From an uncultured Collinsella sp. (GTDB lineage: Bacteria > Actinomycetota > Coriobacteriia > Coriobacteriales > Coriobacteriaceae), in NCBI GenBank assembly GCA_959020035.1, contig CAUEQX010000131.1, positions 1 through 5,055 of the forward strand: 5,055 bases of DNA, given 5' to 3'. The translations under genes and the position numbers were made by a program. Below the pieces are notes generated by a model. The model saw nothing but the letters and a program-made list of their open reading frames with translations, ran no database searches and was not told the origin of the DNA. Of this stretch, positions 1 through 5,055 are shown one piece after another (the first letter of the stretch is position 1; each line of letters starts with the position of its first letter).

Positions 1-1
1 G

Positions 2-70
2 AAGGCCGCCTCGCCCTTCTGGAAGAACAGGGGCGAGAAAGGCGGCGCTGCCGCGCACCTCGCAGCGTAG
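2..70 (+). CDS. 3' end of an unidentified gene (partial)
   Basis: Frame 2 is open from the window edge to a TAG at 68-70 and encodes 22 residues, beginning KAASPFWKNRGEKGG and ending in Ala-rich sequence. The stop lies directly before the Shine-Dalgarno sequence of the next gene (AAAGGAG, 71-77), which is the spacing expected inside an operon. A basic, Ala-rich tail gives no family assignment. A DUF1700-type protein is possible because such genes often precede a small membrane-anchored protein, but this is a guess. The frame choice rests only on the stop position. Confidence 0.4.
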   Translation, partial: KAASPFWKNRGEKGGAAAHLAA

Positions 71-85
71 AAAGGAGTGAGTACC

Positions 86-340
86 ATGACCAGCGCGAAG
101 AAGATCTACCTCGCCGTGGCGGGCGGGCTCGTTGCCGCGGGTGTTGTCCTCGCGGGCATTGGCTTTATCGCTTCGGGCTTCGACCCGGCCGTGTTCACAA
201 CCCACATCGACACGCGCGACAGCACCATCGTGCTCGGCGGCGTCGAGGTGGACGAACACGAGAGTATCCCGTTCATCAGCCAGCTCGCCAATCTGGGCGA
301 GATCGACACCTCCGGCGTCGCGGATCCCGCCGCGCCCTAG
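86..340 (+). CDS. small single-pass membrane protein, unknown function
   Basis: The product has 84 residues. The ATG at 86 is preferred over the in-frame GTG at 77 because AAAGGAG (71-77) lies 8 nt before the ATG and overlaps the GTG. The protein has a short basic N-terminus (TSAKK), one hydrophobic segment at about residues 7-29, and then an acidic, mostly polar tail containing DTRDSTIVLGGVEVDE. This suggests an N-in membrane anchor or uncleaved signal with an outside domain. The post-membrane part resembles the start of DUF4097-type envelope proteins, which are normally much longer. If that is right, the gene ends early after GVADPAAP. I see no convincing continuation in another frame within 341-501. 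Function unknown. Confidence 0.6.
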   Translation: MTSAKKIYLAVAGGLVAAGVVLAGIGFIASGFDPAVFTTHIDTRDSTIVLGGVEVDEHESIPFISQLANLGEIDTSGVADPAAP

Positions 341-501
341 GCGCAGCGAGCCCGGGCGCTCTGCCCGCCAAGCTGCGTAAGCCGGCGAAACCCGAACCTC
401 AACCTCTACGCAACTGGCCCCAAGCCTGCGCCGATTCGCTCTCAGCGCCGCGCGGGGGCCCGTGACGCATGCCCAAAAAGGTACGAGGAGAAAGGAACGC
501 G

Positions 502-699
502 ATGACGACAACCACGCCCTTCCGCCTTCACGGGGTCACGCAGGACCGGAAGCGACTGGGCCGTGCGGTGGGGCTGTGCTTGGATTGGCTACACTGATAT
601 GGACAGTTCCGTGAGGGGCGCGAGAGACGGGACTCTGGGGAGATCTTCGAGGAGGAGTGTCTCGACTGGAAACGCGGGTTCAGTGGAGCAGGAACCTAA
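502..699 (+). pseudogene. short reading frame interrupted by an in-frame TGA, unrecognised
   Basis: An ATG at 502 follows AAAGGA (491-496) with 5 nt spacing, so translation initiation looks real. The first part has 31 codons (starts MTTTTPFRLHG) and ends at TGA 595-597. The same frame then continues for 33 codons (contains GEIFEEECLDWKRGF) to TAA 697-699, and that TAA lies inside the terminator hairpin. The position of the terminator suggests that the original gene ended at 699, so the TGA is probably a nonsense mutation. It could also be a genuine 31-residue peptide followed by a noncoding leader or debris. An earlier in-frame ATG at 469 has only a weak G-rich site before it. No family is recognised. 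Confidence 0.35.
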
Positions 700-721
700 T
701 CTCTGTCTCTCCTGCTTTTTT
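687..721 (+). terminator. rho-independent terminator
   Basis: AGCAGGA (687-693) pairs perfectly with TCCTGCT (710-716), and the hairpin is followed by a T run reaching 721. The loop is long (16 nt), so it may be only moderately efficient. It closes the left-hand + strand block and overlaps the final TAA of the frame at 502-699. Confidence 0.6.
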
Positions 722-753
722 GATTTGTTGAGAAGCCGGCATTTGGGGGCATT

Positions 754-1437
754 TTGGATAGCGAACAGTTCAAACAAGAAGCTGAGAAAATAGAACAAAG
801 CCTGAGTGCCTTGAGAGTCGCCGAGCGCAATGCAGTGATTCCCTTCATGAACGGCGACTTTACCCAATGGGATCTATATCTGGCATCCTCCTCTGAGTAT
901 GCGATGAGACTGATAGACGGATTCATCTCCATGCTCGAGTCGAGGAATCTTGTTTGCGTCGCCCAGCTTCTCCGCGCACAGGTTGGAGTCTGCCTGCGGA
1001 CATTCGCATTATTCGCCGCCGAAGACCAGGATGACTTTCTCAAGCAGGTGTTTCAAGGTGTGCCTGTGAACAAGCTGAAAGATTTCTCGGGTGAGAAGAT
1101 GTCCGATGGAAGACTTCAAGACTTACTCGAGAAGTTCGATCCAAAGGTAAAAGATGTATACAAGGTGACGTCTGGATTCGTCCACTTCTCCATTGATATT
1201 CTGCCGAGCATGGGTGTGCCTGGGGAGGGCTATGAGGTCGAGTTTAATTTTTGAGCCGAGCCCAACGAGAGAAACAATGCGCCTCTCGTGGAATGCGGCA
1301 AGGCGTTCTGCCACTATGTCGACCTGCATCTCCAGATGCTCCATAAGGTGATTGCTTCGGATGAATGGTATGCCGATCGATTCCGTATCGATTCCGATGG
1401 TCCTGCAGATGAGGCCTCGAAAAGCGAGAAGGTGTAG
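754..1437 (+). pseudogene. HEPN-like hypothetical protein, broken by in-frame TGA
   Basis: The first open part (754-1254) encodes 166 residues from a TTG start; a weak GGGGG (745-749) is the only ribosome-site candidate. The protein is probably all helical. Residues 105-146 carry the pattern N-K-L-K-D, then K-M-S-D-G-R-L, then V-Y-x3-S-G-F-V-H-F-S with His144. I recognise this as typical of a widespread family of HEPN/DUF5677-like hypothetical proteins. The HEPN catalytic Arg is not evident. After TGA 1252-1254 the same frame stays open for 60 more codons to TAG 1435-1437. It contains an amphipathic helix-like stretch (CHYVDLHLQMLHKV), which fits the missing C-terminal helix of this family. 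I therefore infer a nonsense mutation in a gene of about 227 codons. A still-functional 166-residue form cannot be excluded. The gene converges on the AAA ATPase remnant. Confidence 0.65.
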
Positions 1438-1440
1438 GTC

Positions 1441-1967
1441 GAACGCATTGACGCTGCCTTGACAGCATCCCGATATGATAACGAATGGGAGGTTCCCTGC
1501 GAAATGTGCGCCTCTGTATATTCTCGCTAGGACGCCCTCGACCGATAAGGCATCGTTGAGTTCAATTTGAGTTCAGCTCGGGTGCCTGAAAATCGCCCAA
1601 CTCTGATAAAAGGGGAGACGACGGTACACCACGTAGACGAGAGGCTATGGAAGTGCACGATTTGATTATATTGGCGCGCTAAACCGCCCCGCTGCCCAAC
1701 TTGAACTCCGCTCACGCGTGTATGGGGCTGCGAGAGGTAACGGCCTGCGGCCTCCTTTGTGTGCTCGATGATATCTTCGAGCATGCCGGGCATGGCGGAG
1801 ACATTCGCTGCAATCCAGCCGTGTTCAAGCGCCGTTTCGGATAGGAGCGAGAGGGGGGCTGTCTTGCCCGTTTCCCTTGCACCCGTAAAGATGGTTGACA
1901 GTTTGGGGCCTCCCGTGTCTTTAGCTTTTACCGCGCTAGATGCCTCATGGAAACTGTTGGACTTTAA
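1441..1967 (-). pseudogene. AAA ATPase (Orc1/Cdc6-like or STAND-type) remnant
   Basis: On the - strand the frame after TGA 1970-1968 reads into a P-loop: STIFTGARETGKT, with the Walker A codons at 1883-1860. The fourth position is Glu where Gly is usual, although [AG]xxxxGK[ST] is still met. It is followed by a helix (LSLLSETALEHGW), a strand (IAANV), PGMLEDIIEH and TRVSGVQVG. This order matches bacterial AAA ATPases of about 350-450 residues. No start codon or N-terminal segment is present. The frame ends at TAG 1529-1527. Removing an 11-bp tandem duplication at 1554-1575 restores a frame that runs on through ELNDALSVEGVL and LPFVIISG. Homology is clear to me from about 1950 to 1690 and weaker below that. 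Walker B and the C-terminal half are missing or unrecognisable. Confidence 0.65.
1554..1575. repeat. 11-bp tandem duplication
   Basis: Two adjacent 11-bp units (1554-1564 and 1565-1575) share the 9-base core TTGAGTTCA and differ only in their first two bases. The repeat lies within the AAA ATPase remnant. Its length is not a multiple of three, so one extra copy shifts the frame of that gene. Confidence 0.75.
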
Positions 1968-2466
1968 TCAGACAGACCCAGCATGTCGTTTTCCTCCATG
2001 AGGACATCGGCTAAAACCGCAACACCTATGCTTGTTTAAGCAAACCTCCTGATAGTCGTGGAGCTGCTGTAGCCCGACATGCAGGACATCGCTCGGCTTA
2101 AACACCGGATGCCGCATCCGCGAAACGAGTTGCGGTGCACCCTGTTCCAAAAGGCTGCCAAGTACCATGGCGTGAGCGTTGGGGGTAGCCATCATTCAGC
2201 GTGGATACATCCGGATGCGCATAGATCCAGACGATTCCAACGTTCTCGTATTTCCCGTGCAGGTAATCGAAGAGGGCAGGCGACACCATACAGTTGCCGC
2301 CGACGGTCACGACTCTGTCGGGGTTTTCTGCCGCAAGCTTCCTCTGCGCATCCTGAATCCCCGCCAGGACTTCGTCCTCGGCATAGATGCGAACTGCCTC
2401 CCATTTCTCATGTCCAAGTTTTGGGACGCGTTTCACAATGTCGAGTGGGACTCCTGGACAGTCGGA
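1964..2466 (-). pseudogene. arginase/agmatinase-family protein remnant
   Basis: On the - strand, the frame directly after the histidine kinase stop reads SDCPGVPLDIV, then VVTVGGNCMVS, FDYLHGKY and VWIYAHPDVST. These match the first half of arginase (ureohydrolase) family enzymes of about 270-300 residues, in which Mn2+ is bound by GGDH-like and DAHxD motifs. Four kinds of damage are visible. The first ~30 family residues are missing. The Asp of the DAHPD motif is Tyr (codon 2223-2221). An extra C in the C5 run complementary to 2181-2185 shifts the frame before NAHAMVLGSLL. The frame is lost again near 2020. The C-terminal half with the SxDxD motif is absent. The second frame ends at TGA 1970-1968, and an alternative frame after 2020 ends at TAA 1966-1964. 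A GTG at 2436 could start a 112-residue peptide, but an active enzyme is very unlikely. Confidence 0.8.
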
Positions 2467-3606
2467 TCACGTGGTGGGCCCCTTTGAGAGGGTCACGAGC
2501 ATCACGGTCCCGTTCTCGGAACTTTCTTCGACCTCTACCGTGCCACCGTGAAGCGCTGCAATCTCCCAAACGAGCGCTAGTCCGAGCCCTGCGCCGCCAT
2601 ATGCCCTGCTGCGGGATTTATCCAGGCGAAAGAACGGTTGGAAGATGCTCTCGCGGTACTGCTTGGGTATTCCCGGACCCTGGTCCTCGACTCGCAGGAA
2701 CACGTGGCTGTCGTTGTCGCAGATGGAGACGGTAACGCTCGAGTCGGTGCGGCTATAGCGGATAGCGTTTTCGGCCAGGTTAAACACCAGCCGATAGAGG
2801 AGCGTGTCGCTCCCGATTACTAGAGCGTCTCCAGCATAATTGAGGGCTATGCCCCTTTTTTCGGCAAGTGGCGCAAGGTCGGTGAGGACCTCTTCGGACA
2901 AGGGACCAAGTTCCACATCGTCCTCGCAAGGAACGCTGCGGAGCTCACTCATCTCGAGCAATACCTTGGCCATTCGAGACATGCGCTCGGTTTGTTCTTG
3001 TAGCAGGCCGAGCAGCTCGGCCGTTTCGGGTTGCAAACCGGGGTGCTCGGAGATGAATAGATCAATCTGTGCTTGCATAAGGGCGAGCGGGGTGCGCAGC
3101 TCGTGTGCGGCGTTGCCGGTAAACTGACGCTGTGCAGAGAACCCTTCGCCAAGACGGGCGATCATGTCGTTGAAAGAGGCGCTGCATCGTTGTAGCTCGG
3201 TGGGCACATCTTCACTGAGTCTGATTTCGCTTAGATTATCAGGCTGCACGCGCTCAACCTGGGCTGCAAAAGCCCGTAGCGGTTTGAGTGCACGGCCGCT
3301 CACAAAGTACGCCAGCGCGCCGCCAAGGAGTGTGACTCCAGCCGTGATGCACCAGGCTGTCGTGCCAAAAGACTCTTGTGCGTCGTTTACGACGATCGTG
3401 ACCTCGTCATCGAGGGTCGCTTTCGTTGGGTCGAACGCCTGGGGCGAATCTTCGCCGGCTGCGCTAAGGGCCGAGATGTCACTGCCGATGGCATCCATGT
3501 AGCGCATGCCCGTATAGCCGACCAGGCAGTTCGTCAGCACGCACGCCGCACACGTGAGCAGTGCCGTCATAATCGTTATGCGCCATTGCAGCGAAAGCCC
3601 TTTCAT
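2467..3606 (-). CDS. sensor histidine kinase (two-component system)
   Basis: The protein has 379 residues and looks intact. It autophosphorylates on a His in response to a signal and passes the phosphate to the response regulator encoded just upstream. Membrane segments lie at about residues 10-32 and 83-103 and enclose a short outside loop of about 50 residues, so the sensor part is small. A HAMP linker spans about 104-155. The dimerisation domain carries FTGNAAHELRTPLA with His168. The ATPase domain shows the N box NLAENAIRYS (276-285), the G1 box DQGPGI (308-313), the F box FQPFF (322-326) and the G2 box GGAGLGLAL (337-345). The start ATG (3606-3604) overlaps the regulator's TGA as ATGA, and GGAGG (complement of 3614-3618) lies 7 nt before it, so the two genes are translationally coupled. 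The stop at 2469-2467 abuts the arginase remnant, so the last few residues (KGPTT) may derive from a rearrangement. Confidence 0.95.
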   Translation of the reverse strand: MKGLSLQWRITIMTALLTCAACVLTNCLVGYTGMRYMDAIGSDISALSAAGEDSPQAFDPTKATLDDEVTIVVNDAQESFGTTAWCITAGVTLLGGALAYFVSGRALKPLRAFAAQVERVQPDNLSEIRLSEDVPTELQRCSASFNDMIARLGEGFSAQRQFTGNAAHELRTPLALMQAQIDLFISEHPGLQPETAELLGLLQEQTERMSRMAKVLLEMSELRSVPCEDDVELGPLSEEVLTDLAPLAEKRGIALNYAGDALVIGSDTLLYRLVFNLAENAIRYSRTDSSVTVSICDNDSHVFLRVEDQGPGIPKQYRESIFQPFFRLDKSRSRAYGGAGLGLALVWEIAALHGGTVEVEESSENGTVMLVTLSKGPTT

Positions 3607-4277
3607 TCGCCATCCTCCATAACGTAGCCCTCTCCAATCCGATTGCGAATCGGGTCGTATCCCAAAGCGCTGCGTAGCTTTTTGCGGAGTGACGAGATGT
3701 GAACGCGGGTTGCGTTGCTAAAGCTGTTCACGCTGCTATCCCAAACGTGCTCGATAAGCTCCTCTTGACTTACCGGACGCCCCTGATTAAGCATCAGGTA
3801 TTCCAAGATTCCCGTTTCCTTGCGCGTAAGAGATAAAGCCTCGCTGTCCACGGAAGCGATGCGCGCCTTGGTGTCAAAGCTGAGCTTTCCGCAGGTTAAT
3901 ACTATGTCGCTTTGTGCGAAGCGTCTGAGGGTGAGGCTGCGGATCCTTGCCGCAAGCTCGTCCAGATGAAACGGCTTGGTGAGGTAATCGTTGGCGCCGG
4001 CGTCGAGTCCGGCGACTTTATCTGATACTTCGCCACGTGCGGACAGAATCAGTACCTTAGTCTCGCAGTCAGTTTTCCTAAGTTCCCTGAGTACGGTCAT
4101 GCCGTCGATGCGGGGAAGGTTGAGGTCGAGTACCACGAGGTCGAAGGCCTCAACGTCCAGTAGGTCGAGCGCCTCCTGTCCGTCGTGACAGCAGTCGACA
4201 CTGTACGCCAAGTTCCGCAAGCTGCGCGCGATTGCGTCGCACAGCGCCCGCTCGTCCTCGACGATCAAAATACGCAT
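3603..4277 (-). CDS. OmpR/PhoB-family response regulator
   Basis: This is a transcription factor of 224 residues that is activated by the adjacent histidine kinase. The receiver domain (about 1-115) has the acidic pair E7/D8, the phosphoacceptor D51 in VVLDLNLP, S79 in the LSA motif and K101 in LTKPF. The winged-helix DNA-binding domain (about 127-220) contains LTRKETGILEYL, the recognition-helix segment NATRVHISSLRKKL and the C-terminal hairpin RIGEGYVM. I place the start at ATG 4277 because MRILIVEDE is the normal family N-terminus and AGGAG (complement of 4284-4288) lies 6 nt upstream. A longer in-frame start at 4307 would add ten residues with no family match. The 4-nt ATGA overlap with the kinase gene indicates one transcript. 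The likely targets are its own promoter and the divergent CXXC/polyferredoxin pair, inferred from position only. Confidence 0.95.
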   Translation of the reverse strand: MRILIVEDERALCDAIARSLRNLAYSVDCCHDGQEALDLLDVEAFDLVVLDLNLPRIDGMTVLRELRKTDCETKVLILSARGEVSDKVAGLDAGANDYLTKPFHLDELAARIRSLTLRRFAQSDIVLTCGKLSFDTKARIASVDSEALSLTRKETGILEYLMLNQGRPVSQEELIEHVWDSSVNSFSNATRVHISSLRKKLRSALGYDPIRNRIGEGYVMEDGE

Positions 4278-4307
4278 AACAGTCTCCTTGCACATTCCAA
4301 ATCGCAC

Positions 4308-4335
4308 TTAACACGGATTTTATAGTCGATATGGT
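4308..4335 (+). promoter_or_regulatory. candidate sigma70-type promoter for the CXXC/polyferredoxin genes
   Basis: TTAACA (4308-4313, 5 of 6 to TTGACA) is followed after 16 bp by TATGGT (4330-4335, 4 of 6 to TATAAT). A start near 4342 would give a leader of about 23 nt before GTG 4365. The weak -10 would suit an activated promoter. ATGGTC occurs twice (4331-4336 and 4339-4344) over the -10 and start site and could be part of an operator. This comes from reading by eye only. Confidence 0.35.
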
Positions 4336-4346
4336 CCAATGGTCGC
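4317..4346 (-). promoter_or_regulatory. candidate promoter for the two-component operon
   Basis: On the - strand, TATAAAAT (4324-4317) contains two overlapping -10 candidates, TATAAA and TAAAAT (5 of 6). The best -35 at proper spacing is GCGACC (4346-4341), with only 3 of 6 matches. The leader to ATG 4277 would be about 30-35 nt. It overlaps the divergent promoter, so both directions could be controlled from one operator region. Confidence 0.3.
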
Positions 4347-4364
4347 GTAACGAAAGGAGTGGTT

Positions 4365-4514
4365 GTGTTGTTCAAAGCGGTAAAACCCGTGGTACAGGTC
4401 GCTTTGTTGATCGTCGGAATTACCATGGTGTGCTTTGGTGTTATGCGTGGCGAGGCGGATGCCGTGCTGGCCAAAGCGATTAGGCTGTGCTTGGAGTGTA
4501 TCGGAATTGGATAA
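4365..4514 (+). CDS. CD1871A-like family small CXXC membrane protein
   Basis: This is a 49-residue protein with a GTG start, preceded at 5 nt by a strong Shine-Dalgarno sequence AAAGGAG (4353-4359). A TTG one codon later (4368, spacing 8) is an equally possible start. The layout is a short basic N-terminus (LFKAVKP), one hydrophobic segment at about residues 9-27, then RGEADAVLAKAIRLCLECIGIG with the cysteine pair C42/C45 near the C-terminus. I recognise the R-G-E and C-x-E-C-I-G-x-G pattern as that of the CD1871A-type CXXC family, whose biochemical role is not known to me. The last 8 nt overlap the TTG start of the polyferredoxin gene, so the two are probably translationally coupled. Inferred role: a membrane thiol or metal-binding partner of the polyferredoxin. 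Confidence 0.85.
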   Translation: MLFKAVKPVVQVALLIVGITMVCFGVMRGEADAVLAKAIRLCLECIGIG

Positions 4515-5055
4515 AAGAGAAAACACTGCGTCGCATGTTTTGGTCCGATTTCGCGGATTCATTCAGGCGGCGGCGACGCTGGTCACCAACATTCACCTGC
4601 CAAACTTTGCCAAAGGCGGCATCTATCAGGGCGCGGGAAAAACAGTCTGCGTACCTGGACTTAATTGCTATTCGTGCCCCGCGGCATCGGGTGCGTGCCC
4701 CATCGGGTCGTTCCAGTCGGTGGTAGGTTCATCCAAGTTCAACTTTTCTTACTACGTCACCGGTACGCTCATTTTGCTCGGCGTGCTGCTGGGACGCTTT
4801 GTATGCGGCTTTCTGTGCCCGTTTGGCTGGCTGCAGGAGCTGCTTCATAAGATTCCCGGCAAAAAGTTCTCCACGAAAAAGCTCAAGCCGCTCACGTACA
4901 TCAAGTACGTCGTGCTGCTGTTTGCCGTGGTGCTGCTGCCCGTCTTGGTGGTTAACGACGTGGGCATGGGCGACCCGTTCTTTTGTAAGTACATCTGTCC
5001 GCAGGGCGTGCTCGAGGGCGCCATTCCGCTGGCCATTGCCAATGCCGGCATTCGA
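4507..5055 (+). CDS. NapH/NosR-like membrane 4Fe-4S protein (3' truncated by window)
   Basis: There are 183 codons in the window and the gene continues beyond it. The start is TTG 4507 with GGAG (4493-4496) 10 nt upstream; no other plausible start is in frame. Cysteine motifs are, in order: C48, C54, C57 and C64 (within NCYSCPAASGACP); the NapH-type C-x3-CP at C100/C104 (RFVCGFLCPFGWLQE); and a second C-x3-CP at C160/C164 (FFCKYICPQG). Hydrophobic segments lie at about 83-98 and 133-149, and a weaker one near 11-30. In the NapH/NosR/CcoG group such proteins carry electrons between quinol or cytoplasmic donors and envelope acceptors; C-terminal ferredoxin motifs would be expected past the window edge. 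Tight overlap with the small CXXC protein gene and divergence from the two-component operon suggest a regulated envelope redox unit. The acceptor is unknown. Confidence 0.93.
   Translation, partial: MDKRENTASHVLVRFRGFIQAAATLVTNIHLPNFAKGGIYQGAGKTVCVPGLNCYSCPAASGACPIGSFQSVVGSSKFNFSYYVTGTLILLGVLLGRFVCGFLCPFGWLQELLHKIPGKKFSTKKLKPLTYIKYVVLLFAVVLLPVLVVNDVGMGDPFFCKYICPQGVLEGAIPLAIANAGIR

Noticed and set aside
595..1254. Two in-frame TGA codons (595-597 and 1252-1254) with coding-like sequence after them, suggesting UGA recoding to Trp or Gly.
   Set aside because: The response regulator ends naturally at a TGA after its normal C-terminus, the kinase also ends at a TGA, and Trp is otherwise encoded by TGG. 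The standard code with nonsense mutations explains this better.
1123..1560. A long - strand open frame continuing from the AAA ATPase remnant under the HEPN-like gene.
   Set aside because: The + strand shows the family-specific pattern ending in SGFVHFS over the same bases; the - strand product shows no recognisable family below about 1440.
1745..1790. Near-palindrome around GATGATATCTTCGA at about 1767-1780 as a possible operator.
   Set aside because: It lies inside the coding sequence of the AAA ATPase remnant, is imperfect, and is explained by the codons for EDIIE.
2079..2735. A 218-codon + strand open frame opposite the arginase remnant and the kinase 3' end.
   Set aside because: Its product is Arg/Ser/Pro-rich with no domain pattern, while the opposite strand carries clear arginase and kinase motifs. 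It is an antisense shadow.
3164..3627. Several + strand open frames over the kinase and regulator genes.
   Set aside because: They lie opposite complete, motif-confirmed coding sequences and have no ribosome sites or recognisable products.
1..5055. tRNA, rRNA, CRISPR array, insertion-sequence ends or attachment sites.
   Set aside because: I saw no cloverleaf with CCA-type end, no spaced repeat array, no transposase motif and no terminal inverted repeats in the window.

Overview
The window looks like a piece of a high-GC, Gram-positive gut-type actinobacterial chromosome. The small CXXC protein and polyferredoxin at the right end resemble those I associate with Coriobacteriia such as Collinsella. 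This placement is an inference from protein resemblance and codon use; there is no rRNA or marker gene here. By eye the first ~580 bases are clearly more GC-rich than the rest.

Left end (1-721, + strand): the last codons of an unidentified gene, then a small protein of 84 residues with one membrane segment, then a short reading frame (502-699) broken by an in-frame TGA. A rho-independent terminator at 687-721 closes this block.

Middle (754-2466): three decayed genes and no intact one. On the + strand lies a HEPN-like protein gene (754-1437) cut by an in-frame TGA. Facing it on the - strand is a remnant of an AAA ATPase (1441-1967) that carries an 11-bp tandem duplication shifting its frame. 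Upstream of that, also on the - strand, is an arginase-family remnant (1964-2466) that lacks its N-terminus, has a Tyr in place of a metal-binding Asp, and is frameshifted in a C run. The arginase debris starts exactly where the histidine kinase gene stops.

Right part (2467-5055): an intact OmpR-type response regulator and its sensor histidine kinase are translationally coupled on the - strand. They are divergent from a + strand pair: a 49-residue membrane protein ending in a CLEC motif (CD1871A-like family, GTG start) and a NapH/NosR-like membrane polyferredoxin (TTG start) that runs off the window. The 8-nt overlap of the last two genes and the 87-bp divergent promoter region suggest one module. 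In the likely model the two-component system senses an envelope or redox signal and controls a membrane electron-transfer unit made of the polyferredoxin and the small CXXC protein. That functional link is an inference from gene order.
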